Part shown: positions 1 to 7,278 of the stretch, piece by piece
Numbering within the stretch: position 1 is the first letter of the stretch
Layout of the letters: each line of letters begins with the position of its first letter
Assembly: GCA_937891245.1 (NCBI GenBank)
Contig: CALAGB010000143.1
Span: 1-13,994, forward strand
Length of the DNA: 13,994 bases
Source: an uncultured Thermomicrobiales bacterium
Lineage (GTDB): Bacteria > Chloroflexota > Chloroflexia > Thermomicrobiales > Thermomicrobiaceae
Reading direction: 5' to 3'
Notes under the pieces: model-generated
Told to the model about the DNA's origin: nothing
The model's database searches: none
The model's input: only the letters and a program-made list of their open reading frames with translations
Translations under genes and position numbers: made by a program

Positions 1-1523
1 ACCGCCGGTGTGAAATACCCCGAGACCACGTCCACCACCCGCTGGATGGGCACCTTCGAGCCCTGAGCATCCTGGACCATGCGAATGATGTTGGCGAGCG
101 CGGTGTCCTTGCCGACATTTGTGGCCCGGAACCGGAAGCTGCCCGTTGCGTTGATCGTCGCGCCGATGACCTCGTCACCCGGGCGCTTTTCGACCGGGAT
201 CGACTCTCCGGTGATCATGCTCTCGTCAAGATATGACTGACCCTCAATCACCATCCCGTCGACGGGGACTTTCTCGCCCGGCCGTACCAACACGACGTCC
301 CCGACAAGCACCTCCTCGACCGGGATGTCGAGCTCCACGCCATCACGGACGACGCGGGCCGTCTTCGCCTGGAGCCCGATTAACTCTTTGATTGCGTCGG
401 AGGTGCGCCCGCGCGCCTTGACTTCGAGCGCCAGACCCAACACCACCAGACCAGTCACGACCACCGTCACGTCGTAGTAGACATCGGTCATCTCGGCCTT
501 CGGAAAGATTCGTGGGATAAGCAAGGCGATGGTCGAATACAGCCAAGCGACCCCGGTCCCGGTGGCGATCAAGGTGTGCATGTTGGCCGAGCGGCGTTTG
601 AGACCCTGCCACATACCGGTGTAAAACTGGCTGCCGCTGTAGACCAGCACGGCCAGGCTGGCAAGGCCCATCAGGCCCCACACCAGGCGAAGCTGAGTGC
701 TGCGACGTGGCAGTAGGTCGCGAAGGCCGGGAATGAGATAGGGATAGGCCAAGATCATGGTAGGCACGCCGACGGCGAAGGCGAACCACCACTTGCGCAT
801 CAGCCGCCGGTACTCGCGCTCCTGTTCCGCGACCTGGCCATTCGTCTCGGTAACCTCGATGGCCTCGGTCGCGCGATAGGGGCCGGCTGCCTCCACGGCG
901 CGCGTGAGCCCAGGCAGATCCACAGCGCTCGGAACGTAGTCAACGGTCGCCACTTCCGTCGCGGCGTTGAGCGTGGCCTCGAGCACTCCCGGTGTCGCCT
1001 TCAGCGCCTGCTCAATCCGCGTGACGCAAGCCGAGCAGTAGAGGCCGTCGATCTTCAGGCGAAGCGAGGCCTCGCCGGTGGCAAAGCCCGCGTCGCGAAT
1101 GGTCTGGAGCAGTCGCGTGATCGTGGCCCGAGCCGGATCATATTCGACGTGGGCCCGTTCCCCTTGCCCGTTGACATGCACCTTCACCACGCCGGGAATG
1201 GATCGCAGCGTATGCTCCAGTGCACCGCCGCCGGATCGGCCCAGCCCGGTGACAGGCAATTCGACGCGTGCCAACTGAGCAGTCGATGCCTGTACATCGA
1301 TCTGCGCCGCCGAGGTTGTCACTCCAGGATGTATTCCATTGCCATGCCTCGCCGGCAGAGACCGTCCCGTCTGTGCATCGAACGTCTTAGCGCAGTCGGC
1401 TGAACATAGGTAGATATCCGACCCGTCCGAGTTGCGCATCGCATAAGCGTGCTCGGGCTTGATCTCCATCCCGCAGATTGGGTCACGGACTGTCGTGGGC
1501 GGATTTCCGCGTATCGTCGTCAT
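1..1523 (-). CDS. Heavy-metal (copper-type) P1B ATPase with N-terminal YHS and HMA domains, partial
   Basis: Membrane ATPase that exports a soft metal ion, probably Cu(I). The window holds the first 507 residues; the C-terminal part runs off the left edge. Order: a YHS domain (DPICGM at 14-19, with C17, C40 and C44), an HMA-like domain at about 86-148 that has lost its CxxC (GLGRSGGG at 93-100), a normal HMA domain at about 154-218 with CSAC at 163-166, then transmembrane segments from about 244 and the actuator domain with TGES at 438-441. The segment NMHTLIATGTGVAWLYS (314-330) resembles CopA-type pumps. The metal-site CPx helix, the DKTG phosphorylation site and the nucleotide-binding domain are not in the window, so copper specificity is inferred. 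The start is the ATG at 1521-1523. An 11-bp repeat array lies 65 nt upstream. Confidence 0.95.
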   Translation of the reverse strand, partial: MTTIRGNPPTTVRDPICGMEIKPEHAYAMRNSDGSDIYLCSADCAKTFDAQTGRSLPARHGNGIHPGVTTSAAQIDVQASTAQLARVELPVTGLGRSGGGALEHTLRSIPGVVKVHVNGQGERAHVEYDPARATITRLLQTIRDAGFATGEASLRLKIDGLYCSACVTRIEQALKATPGVLEATLNAATEVATVDYVPSAVDLPGLTRAVEAAGPYRATEAIEVTETNGQVAEQEREYRRLMRKWWFAFAVGVPTMILAYPYLIPGLRDLLPRRSTQLRLVWGLMGLASLAVLVYSGSQFYTGMWQGLKRRSANMHTLIATGTGVAWLYSTIALLIPRIFPKAEMTDVYYDVTVVVTGLVVLGLALEVKARGRTSDAIKELIGLQAKTARVVRDGVELDIPVEEVLVGDVVLVRPGEKVPVDGMVIEGQSYLDESMITGESIPVEKRPGDEVIGATINATGSFRFRATNVGKDTALANIIRMVQDAQGSKVPIQRVVDVVSGYFTPA

Positions 1524-1572
1524 TTCGTATTCCCTTCGGTACTTTCACCCGTCGCGACGGGTACACGCTCGG

Positions 1573-1626
1573 AGTCTGGTAGCATCGACTGAGTTCTCAC
1601 TGAGCCATAGCTGAGGCCTCACTGAG
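1573..1626 (-). promoter_or_regulatory. Array 1: four 11-bp-phased CTGAG repeats plus -10 element, promoter of the P-type ATPase
   Basis: CTGAG begins at 1589, 1600, 1611 and 1622, exactly 11 bp apart. On the transcribed minus strand each reads CTCAG. Ten nt after the last repeat comes CAGACT (1573-1578), a -10-like hexamer (xAxxCT) shared in position with the other arrays. Direct repeats spaced by one helical turn, standing in for the -35 box, are typical of OmpR/PhoB-family activators. The rest of 1527-1774 shows no gene. Confidence 0.75.
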
Positions 1627-1774
1627 TGCCAGCGCGTGTACGTTCTCGCATCGCGCTTGGAACCGACGCCCGATGCGACGCCTTCTGAGCGACCACGCAT
1701 GGCGTGAAACCTGTTTGATGTAGGAAAGAGACAGTAAGTTAAAGAAGTAGCGCATGATGGCTTTGTGTGTCGCT

Positions 1775-2038
1775 TTACGGGCTGGTGTCTTCGCCGCAGC
1801 TTAAACTCACGAGTCGCTCGGCCAGCGCCACGATTGCCGCCTCTTCAGTTCGACCCGTACCAACGAAAAGGCTTGGAAATCTAGAGGTAAACCCATCGGA
1901 CGTTCGTTCCACCATAACCCCCACTGCCACCGACTGCATGGGTGCTGGCTGAGAGACATAGAAGTCGACGACATAGTTACACCCAGTAATGTAAGCTCGA
2001 TGGATATCGACATCGTTGACGTACGATGATTTCAACAT
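1775..2038 (-). CDS. Hypothetical protein, 87 aa
   Basis: I recognise no family. The product is soluble in appearance, with no membrane segment. Its C-terminal half has a plausible helix (TEEAAIVALAERLVSL, 64-79) after a beta-rich stretch. It lies last in the minus-strand run after the small membrane protein, SHOCT protein and YHS remnant. The ribosome-binding site is weak (GGGA about 8 nt before ATG). The local sequence looks less GC-rich than the surroundings. An overlapping minus-strand ORF at 1807-2013 and a plus-strand ORF at 1767-1952 look less protein-like. The gene may be real, but nothing but the reading frame supports it. Confidence 0.45.
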   Translation of the reverse strand: MLKSSYVNDVDIHRAYITGCNYVVDFYVSQPAPMQSVAVGVMVERTSDGFTSRFPSLFVGTGRTEEAAIVALAERLVSLSCGEDTSP

Positions 2039-2083
2039 GGTTGCATTCCCATTTGGTCTGGTTGCTCAGTCGATCCAGCCTAA

Positions 2084-2226
2084 TCATTCCGAGATCAGGC
2101 GCAAGTCTGTGAGGACCTGGTCGCGGCAGCCTCAGGAACAGAAGGTGTGAGGACGCGGCCCTTCCACGGCGCGGATACGGACGTATCATGGTTCTCGGCG
2201 ATGACCGGGTTCCCAGCCACTGTCAC
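2084..2226 (-). pseudogene. Decayed YHS-domain gene fragment
   Basis: The minus-strand translation starts like a YHS domain (VTVAGNPV, then PWKGRVLT). It lacks the CGM triplet of the DPVCGM motif, then shifts frame into FCS-stop-GCRDQ and ends at 2084. It is clearly related to the YHS tail of the ABC ATPase (PWKSQVLSFCSRGCRDEF). The nucleotide match to about 4035-4085 is obvious by eye, and the internal stop corresponds to CGA changed to TGA. With a deletion, a frameshift and a nonsense codon it cannot make a working domain. It lies between the SHOCT gene and the 87-aa ORF, as if it had been a cistron of that operon. Confidence 0.75.
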
Positions 2227-2257
2227 CACCGGAAACCATCAAGAGACGGCTCGCTGG

Positions 2258-2563
2258 CTACCGCGAAACCCGACCCCGGCCGTCAGAGGGCGTAGTGGTT
2301 TTGACCGTTTCTTCGCCCCGCTTCTCTGGTGATCTGAGTACTTCACTTCGCCGCGTAAACTCCTCGGCATCGATCTCCCCTCGCGCGAACCGCTCGGCGA
2401 GAATCTCCTCCGGGGTTGCCCGATGCGCTCTGCCATCACTCTCTGGTGTGCTTGGCGGACTGAGACGCCGCACCAAGAAGACAATGCCCCAAATGACCAA
2501 GCCCCAGATCAGGACCATCCAGAGCCATCCCCACCAGCTCCAGTCGCCATTCCACCACATCAT
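2258..2563 (-). CDS. SHOCT-domain small membrane protein, 101 aa
   Basis: The N-terminus is rich in Trp and Met and forms one membrane span (about residues 8-32, WGWLWMVLIWGLVIWGIVFL), followed by RR. A SHOCT motif follows at about 50-76 (TPEEILAERFARGEIDAEEF). This is the usual layout of short single-span proteins with a C-terminal SHOCT helix pair, a module thought to mediate oligomerisation; its biochemical role is unknown. The start is ATG 2561-2563, 3 nt after the stop of the upstream gene, so the two are probably co-transcribed and perhaps translationally coupled. The promoter is array 2. Similar proteins often sit beside metal-efflux genes, which fits here. Confidence 0.85.
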   Translation of the reverse strand: MMWWNGDWSWWGWLWMVLIWGLVIWGIVFLVRRLSPPSTPESDGRAHRATPEEILAERFARGEIDAEEFTRRSEVLRSPEKRGEETVKTTTPSDGRGRVSR

Positions 2564-2568
2564 TTGAT

Positions 2569-2823
2569 TTAGCCGCCTTTCTTGAATGACGCGCGCGGAG
2601 GTATCCCACCACGCACGGCGTACATGCCGAATGTTGGGACACCGGCGACGAGGACATTTGCCGCCTTGCGCTCATGCAGGTTGAGGATCATCAGCGGGCA
2701 GAACAGGGTGAGTCCGACTACGAAGACCGCGCCACGAGGTGCGCGAGCGGCTGCAAGCGTCAGCGCCACGGCGGCATTGTCTACCACTGCCTGCACGCGG
2801 CGATGTGCTCCCAACCATCTCAT
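2569..2823 (-). CDS. Hypothetical small membrane protein, 84 aa
   Basis: First gene after array 2. Two hydrophobic stretches are visible, the clearer being GAVFVVGLTLFCPLMILNL (about 31-49), with a single Cys followed by Pro. The FCPLM pattern in a short protein next to metal genes recalls small DUF2933-like membrane proteins, but the match is too loose to name it. I prefer ATG 2821-2823, with GAGGG 11 nt upstream, over GTG 2833-2835, which overlaps that ribosome-binding site. The C-terminus (RGGIPPRASFKKGG) is basic and looks unlike a conserved domain, so the gene could be frayed there. Plus-strand frames in the same place look like shadows. Confidence 0.55.
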   Translation of the reverse strand: MRWLGAHRRVQAVVDNAAVALTLAAARAPRGAVFVVGLTLFCPLMILNLHERKAANVLVAGVPTFGMYAVRGGIPPRASFKKGG

Positions 2824-2910
2824 TTTCACATTCACCCTCTTTCAGCCGGCGAGCAAAAGGATCCGTCTACATATGTCGGGACTACCCCCGACACCTGATC
2901 CCTTGATCTC

Positions 2911-2953
2911 AGTCTCGTGTGTCCGTCTGAGGCATACCTGAGGGGAACCTGAC
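2911..2953 (-). promoter_or_regulatory. Array 2: three 11-bp-phased CTGAG-type repeats plus -10, promoter of the SHOCT operon
   Basis: CTGAG at 2927 and 2938 and CTGAC at 2949 are exactly 11 bp apart. On the minus strand the last repeat is followed after exactly 10 nt by GAGACT (2911-2916), the same -10-like form as in array 1. The first downstream start codon is at 2823. Confidence 0.7.
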
Positions 2954-3260
2954 GATTCCGGGAGTCTTTGTTGGTCCGAGGCATCGAGATACTTGGCACT
3001 GGTTGACAAGGCATGCCGAATTTGGTGCAGATCGAGATCACGGGCCTGCATAAGGTATTCGGACCGCCAAAGGTTGTGTCCGTACTTCGTCATCGACTAG
3101 GCGCCGATTTAGTGGCGGATGCGCTGCAAGCGTCCGTAGGATCAATGCGTGGCATAGCGTGGCGACGATTGCTGGGTCAAGGGAGAGTAGAACCCGCTGA
3201 GGCGCTGAAGCATTCCGCAGTCGTGTCATCTCCGTCGCCGTTCAGTGCAGCCTCGCGCCC
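2954..3260. other. Gene-free stretch with a possible recombinase remnant
   Basis: No convincing gene is seen. On the minus strand, around 2960-3045, a frame reads DLDLHQIRHAL then STSAKYLDASDQQRL. This faintly recalls the C-terminal end of a tyrosine recombinase (GH-x-S-x-x-T-x-x-Y-L) with the GHxS part missing. The match is weak and could be chance. If real, it would be a scar of past mobile DNA between the SHOCT operon and the ABC cluster. Confidence 0.2.
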
Positions 3261-3931
3261 CTATGCCCAGATGGCGAGCGCAAAGAACACCACCGCGTAG
3301 CCGATCAGCCACAACACGTTCTGGCCGAGCGGTTCGGACTGCGCGCCTACCTCTCCCCACGCCAAGCGATCGTCCGTACCCAGTCGGGCAACTGTCCAGG
3401 AGGCGGGAGGAAGAGGCCAGACGCGAAAGAGAGAGCGATCCAGACCACACCCGTGACCGCCGCCGCATTCGGGCTCATCAGAAATGCGATGGCGAGGCCA
3501 AATGCAAAGAACGGCACCGAACCGGCCAGCAATCGCGCGAACAGCGCCCCGTACGTCGCAAGATCGAGGTATGTGTCGGTCGTTATGGCGGCGAACACGA
3601 ACAGGACCGCGAGGGCCAGCGAGGCAAACGCAACGGAGGTGACCGCTTTCGCGAGGTCGTGACCATCCTCCATCCCCAAAACGCTGGTGGACTGGGCCCT
3701 GGAGCGGGGAGGCTCGCGTGGTCCGCGCTGATTCCGCTCGTATACGGACCAGTAGATGCCAAAGCCGCACCGCCGACCGTTATCGGCGTGTTCACGCTGG
3801 GCAAACACGCGGGCACCCAACCAGCTCTGCGCCGTCGCTCTGAGTGTGTGACTAAATGCTCGAGGGACGCTATGACGACTTCGATGCTTCGGTTCATTGT
3901 TCCCGTCCTCATGCGGTCCTGTCCGGCACAA
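3261..3931 (-). pseudogene. Degraded ABC-2 type permease
   Basis: The C-terminal half of an ABC-2 (DrrB/YadH-like) membrane permease can be read on the minus strand: LAKAVTSVAFASLALAVLF (about 3606-3662), then FGLAIAFLMSPNAAAVTGV, FASGLFLPPPGQLPDWVRTI, and after a break, LAWGEVGAQ and a last span LIGYAVVFFALAIWA ending at 3261. In intact relatives about a dozen residues join TIA to LAWGE. Here they are missing and the frame changes near 3350-3361. Upstream of about 3665 the N-terminal half is scattered over several frames without recognisable spans. The remnant follows the ABC ATPase by some 20 nt, so it was probably the last cistron of that operon. Confidence 0.7.
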
Positions 3932-3949
3932 AACTCATCGCGTATAGTC

Positions 3950-4809
3950 TCATGAGTTGCCGTCTCGTTCTGACCCCTCCTGCATCACCTTAAGGAACTG
4001 CTGCGGGCTCTCCAGAAACTCGTCACGGCAGCCTCGGGAACAAAAGGAGAGGACCTGGCTCTTCCACGGCACGGATATCGCCTTTTCGCGCTCGACTGAC
4101 ATCCCACAGACGGGGTCGATAGCCATCGTCACCATATCTTTGAACTGTCCGTCCTCCAGCCAGAGAACGCGGTCAGCAATGTCTTTGATGCGCTGGTCAT
4201 GAGAGACGATGACCACGCTGCGCGCCTCCTCTTTAGCGGTGCGACGCAGCAGCCGCATGATCTCGTGCCCGATCTTGGAATCGAGGTTGGCGGTCGGTTC
4301 GTCGGCCAGGATCAGCGCCGGCTCGTTCACGAGCGCGCGGGCAATCGCCACACGTTGCTTCTCCCCCCTGAGAGCTTCTCTGGTAGGAAGTGCAGCCGCT
4401 GGCTCATACCCAGACTGGTAAGGAGCGCGGTAGCCTTAGCTCGGGCATCCCGCCGTTTGACACCACCCATTTCGGCGACAATGGCGACGTTCTCCAAGGC
4501 TGTGAATGCCGAGAGGAGATTGAAGTCCTGAAAGATGAAGCCGAAGTGATGCAAGCGGATGTCGGGCAGACGGTTCTCGGCCAGAGCAGTCAGGACCTCA
4601 CCGTTAAGCCGGATCGTGCCGCCGCTCGGCTTGAGCAGCGCTCCCAGCATCATGAGCAGCGTGCTCTTGCCGGAGCCGGACGGGCCCATGATCAGCACGA
4701 GCTCCCCAGGTGCCACGTCGAGTGAGACGTCGCGGACGGCGACCACCTCGGTCGCCCCGACCCCATAGCGTTTCGTCACATGGCTGACTTCCAGCGTGGC
4801 AGTACCCAC
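3950..4809 (-). pseudogene. LolD/MacB-like ABC ATPase with C-terminal YHS domain, frameshifted
   Basis: ATP-hydrolysing subunit for the two FtsX-type permeases encoded just upstream. Restoring one base gives 286 residues: Walker A GPSGSGKS (42-49), Q-loop Q94, signature LSGGEKQR (146-153), Walker B with D170-E171, D-loop NLD (175-177), switch H204, then a YHS domain from about 229 (DPVCGM 232-237, C257 and C261 in FCSRGC). The frame breaks at 4363-4368, where six G stand in the coding strand and seven are needed to read LSGGEKQR. As written, the product stops at 4327 without Walker B. The start is GTG 4807-4809, with GGAGG overlapping the end of the upstream permease. A single-base loss in a homopolymer may be a sequencing error, a true mutation or slippage control; the sequence cannot decide. 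Confidence 0.85.
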
Positions 4810-4810
4810 G

Positions 4811-5923
4811 TCATTTCCTCCGGAAGACCATGGCCGGGTCGAGTCCGGCGATCTGCTTGATCGGCAGCACCGCGGCCAGCCCACCAATGATCAATGCGAA
4901 CCCCGCGACCCTAAGGAGCGATCCACTTCTTACCTGGAGCGCCAGGGTCGGAGCGACGACCGGCACCGCGACCGTGAGGATCAGCGTGACAACCAGCGCC
5001 AGCGAAAATCCCACGGCGATGCTCACCGCGCTCTGTGCTATGACCGTGCGGTACAGTTGCCGATTCCGCGCCCCGAGTGCTTTGAGCAGTCCATACTCCG
5101 CCCTCCGGGCCAACGTCGTAGTGTAGACGGTCAGCGCCACCACGGCCAGCCCGGTCACGAATCCGGCAAGATTCATCACGGTAAGCACGTCCGTGCTCAT
5201 GTCGCTCACCAGTTTGCGTTCCTGTCGCGCGAAGGACTGCCGCGACTGCGCGGTCACCCCGGAGACCTCTGCGTTGATCCGTGACGCGACCACAGCGGCC
5301 GACGTGCCGCGCTGGACCTTGACGAGGATATAGCTCACCGTCCCCGAGGTCCCGCGCAGCCCAGCGAAGTCGTCGAGCCTGATGAAGGCACTCGTGTTGG
5401 TGATGGTGGTCGTCCCAGCCGACAAGCCCACCACGGTGAAGTCCGCGCCGAGTGTCGTGACTTGATCCCCGATGCCGATCCCCGCCTCCGCCGCCAGCCC
5501 GCGATCGACGACAATTCCGCCTGTTACCGGCGTCGCGGTGCCCGCGACCATCCGCCAGGGCTTGCCCATCGGGGCGTCCTGGGGAACTCCAAACACGTAC
5601 GCCAGGTAGCGCTCGTTTCCCATCGTGACGATTGATGTCACATACAGGATGGCGGATGCATTCTCAACGCCCGGCACGGCCCTAACCTGGTCGACTGCCG
5701 CCGCTGGCAGTGATGACGAAGACATGTGCAAGGTCCGCACGCCGGACTGGGCCACCCAGACATCAGCCCCAGAGCGATCGATGTAGGCAGCCAACTGGCT
5801 ACCCGACCCCGCGAAAACCGCATCCAGGACGAGGATCAGCGTCAGTGCGAGCGTTACGCCTCCTACGGAGATCAGGAGTCGCACCTTGTTCTGAAACAGG
5901 TTATGCAGAGCCAGTCGCACCAT
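4811..5923 (-). CDS. FtsX/MacB-type ABC transporter permease, 370 aa
   Basis: Inner-membrane permease of a MacB/LolCE-like ABC system. An N-terminal anchor (about 14-37) is followed by an extracytoplasmic MacB-PCD-like domain (about 40-235). Three C-terminal spans follow (about 250-272, 295-325 and 335-355), then the family ending GLDPAMVFRR. The motif ARRAEYGLLKALGARNRQLY (273-292) is the conserved cytoplasmic loop of FtsX domains. The start ATG 5921-5923 has GGAGG at the end of the previous permease gene. The stop is 1 nt from the GTG of the ATPase, so the three genes are tightly coupled. In MacB-like systems such permeases do mechanotransmission or export of lipids, peptides or proteins; the substrate here is unknown. 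The gene appears intact. Confidence 0.9.
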   Translation of the reverse strand: MVRLALHNLFQNKVRLLISVGGVTLALTLILVLDAVFAGSGSQLAAYIDRSGADVWVAQSGVRTLHMSSSSLPAAAVDQVRAVPGVENASAILYVTSIVTMGNERYLAYVFGVPQDAPMGKPWRMVAGTATPVTGGIVVDRGLAAEAGIGIGDQVTTLGADFTVVGLSAGTTTITNTSAFIRLDDFAGLRGTSGTVSYILVKVQRGTSAAVVASRINAEVSGVTAQSRQSFARQERKLVSDMSTDVLTVMNLAGFVTGLAVVALTVYTTTLARRAEYGLLKALGARNRQLYRTVIAQSAVSIAVGFSLALVVTLILTVAVPVVAPTLALQVRSGSLLRVAGFALIIGGLAAVLPIKQIAGLDPAMVFRRK

Positions 5924-5929
5924 GCCAAA

Positions 5930-7030
5930 CTACCTCCGAAAGACGTCCGCGGGTTCGAGTCGGGCGACCGCACGCGCAGGGATCAGGGCTGCTACGAGTG
6001 CCATGGCCAGCCCGGCAAGTATTGCCTGCGCGGCTGTTTTGACCTCAATGACGAGAAGGAATTGTGGGCGCAGGGCCATGATGAGCTGGGCCGCGGCCAA
6101 TGCCAGCACCACGCCGACCACAGAGCCTGCGCCTGCGGCGATGAACGACTGAACGGTGACGACACGGTAGAGCATCTGGTTCCGCGCCCCTACGGCCTTT
6201 AGTACGCCGTACTCCCGCTGCCGCTCCACCGTGGCGGTGTAGATGACCAAACCGACCACCAGCGTGCCGACGAGAAAGGCGATGCCAGCCATCAGCCGTA
6301 CCGGTGGGGTAAAGATGCGGGTCAGGAGCTTGCGGTCGTTATCTCGTAGTGTCGACTTGGGGAGGGCATCGATCCCGTCCATCGAATCCAGTCGCGACTG
6401 AAGCTCGTCGAGCGTGGTGTTCATTGTGGGGGTCACGAACAGCATACTGGTCGCGCGCGGAGCTCGTAGCAGCGATTCAACGGCGGTCTTACGCGCAAAG
6501 ACCGTGCTCAACACCCAGGAACTCGTACCGGATGAGAGTCCGGCCACCGTGAACTGTTGCCCGAGCATCGTGACGCGTTCACCGACCAACAGGCCAGCAC
6601 GGCGCGCCAGCACGCGGTCCAGGACGATCTCGTCGTCCGCCCTTGGCTCCCGCCCGGCCTCAAGGCGCCATGGCCCAGCGCCCAGCTTCGGATCGTAGCC
6701 GATAAGCGAAATGGTTACTCGTCTCCCGCCCAGATCGAGTACGATGCCCTGGAGGATGACTGGAACGGCCGCGGCGACACCCGGCGTTGCCCGCACGCGC
6801 GCCTCCGTCCCCGCCGGGAGGAGTGAGGTCGTTCCGGTCAAGGAGGTCACGCCAGACTGCACGACAACGAGCGAGCCCGGTGAGTGATCCAGATACGAGG
6901 TCACTTGCTGGTTGATCCCGCTGAGGAAACCGCTGAAGATCAAGATTAACATGACAGCAAGCCCAATGCCGGCCACGCTCAGCCCGAAGCGCACCTTGTC
7001 TTGAACGAGATTGCGACGGGCGAGGGACAT
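5930..7030 (-). CDS. FtsX/MacB-type ABC transporter permease, 366 aa
   Basis: Paralogue of the next gene with the same plan: N-terminal anchor (about 15-37), periplasmic MacB-PCD-like domain, and FtsX domain with VERQREYGVLKAVGARNQML and the ending LEPADVFRR. The two probably form a heterodimeric permease with the ATPase below. I place the start at ATG 7028-7030 (MSLARRNLVQDK), with AGGAAGG upstream. This gives nearly the same length as its partner (370 aa). A longer version beginning at 7132 is ruled out because its start codon overlaps the -10 element of array 5. The gene is intact and is the first of the operon driven by that array. It overlaps no neighbour; 6 nt separate it from the second permease gene. 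Confidence 0.9.
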   Translation of the reverse strand: MSLARRNLVQDKVRFGLSVAGIGLAVMLILIFSGFLSGINQQVTSYLDHSPGSLVVVQSGVTSLTGTTSLLPAGTEARVRATPGVAAAVPVILQGIVLDLGGRRVTISLIGYDPKLGAGPWRLEAGREPRADDEIVLDRVLARRAGLLVGERVTMLGQQFTVAGLSSGTSSWVLSTVFARKTAVESLLRAPRATSMLFVTPTMNTTLDELQSRLDSMDGIDALPKSTLRDNDRKLLTRIFTPPVRLMAGIAFLVGTLVVGLVIYTATVERQREYGVLKAVGARNQMLYRVVTVQSFIAAGAGSVVGVVLALAAAQLIMALRPQFLLVIEVKTAAQAILAGLAMALVAALIPARAVARLEPADVFRR

Positions 7031-7124
7031 CGGAAGTTCCTTCCTGGCCATGCCACGATATGGGCGGGTCTGGTTCCCACCCAAACGCTGGAGAATGTCG
7101 CTGGGGCGACACTCGTACAGTTTC

Positions 7125-7178
7125 AGTATCATGCGCGCCGCTGATTACGCTCTGAGGCGAGCCTGATGGTACGCTGAG
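7125..7178 (-). promoter_or_regulatory. Array 5: four 11-bp-phased CTGAT/CTGAG repeats plus -10, promoter of the ABC/FtsX operon
   Basis: CTGAT 7141, CTGAG 7152, CTGAT 7163 and CTGAG 7174 are exactly 11 bp apart. On the minus strand, 10 nt after the last repeat comes GATACT (7125-7130), the best -10 match of the five arrays. The array occupies the gap between ccdA and the first permease, showing that the ABC cluster has its own promoter. Confidence 0.75.
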
Positions 7179-7237
7179 GAGTCTGGCCCGCCGTTGCCGC
7201 GGCGAGAGGCGAATGTCACGGGGTGGAGACGATTCAG

Positions 7238-7259
7238 CGGTCGGCGGGACGGCCGACCG
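7238..7259 (-). terminator. Strong GC hairpin after ccdA
   Basis: Perfect 8-bp inverted repeat CGGTCGGC / GCCGACCG with a 6-nt loop, lying 19 nt past the restored ccdA stop at 7279 and before array 5. No U-tract follows on the minus strand, so it may be a weak terminator or an mRNA-stabilising stem. Its position fits the end of the HMA-CcdA operon. Confidence 0.5.
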
Positions 7260-7278
7260 TGCGCAGACCACGCTATTC

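Noticed and set aside
343..792. A 149-aa minus-strand frame inside the P-type ATPase region
   Set aside because: It is another frame of the ATPase gene; the ATPase frame itself stays open from 1523 to the window edge and shows clear domain motifs.
3197..3209. CTGAG and CTGAA close together near 3200
   Set aside because: The spacing is 8 bp, not 11, and there are no further copies; not counted as an array.
3245..3955. A 236-aa plus-strand frame
   Set aside because: Arg-rich, low-complexity shadow of the ABC-2 permease remnant; no domain pattern and no plausible start context.
4796..5284. A 162-aa plus-strand frame
   Set aside because: Highly charged antisense shadow of the second FtsX permease.
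7031..7132. N-terminal extension of the first FtsX permease
   Set aside because: Its start codon overlaps the -10 element, and the shorter form has a ribosome-binding site and matches its paralogue in length.
7145..7278. C-terminal extension of ccdA in the uncorrected frame
   Set aside because: It reads through a perfect hairpin and into array 5, has no membrane character, and the true last span lies in the next frame.
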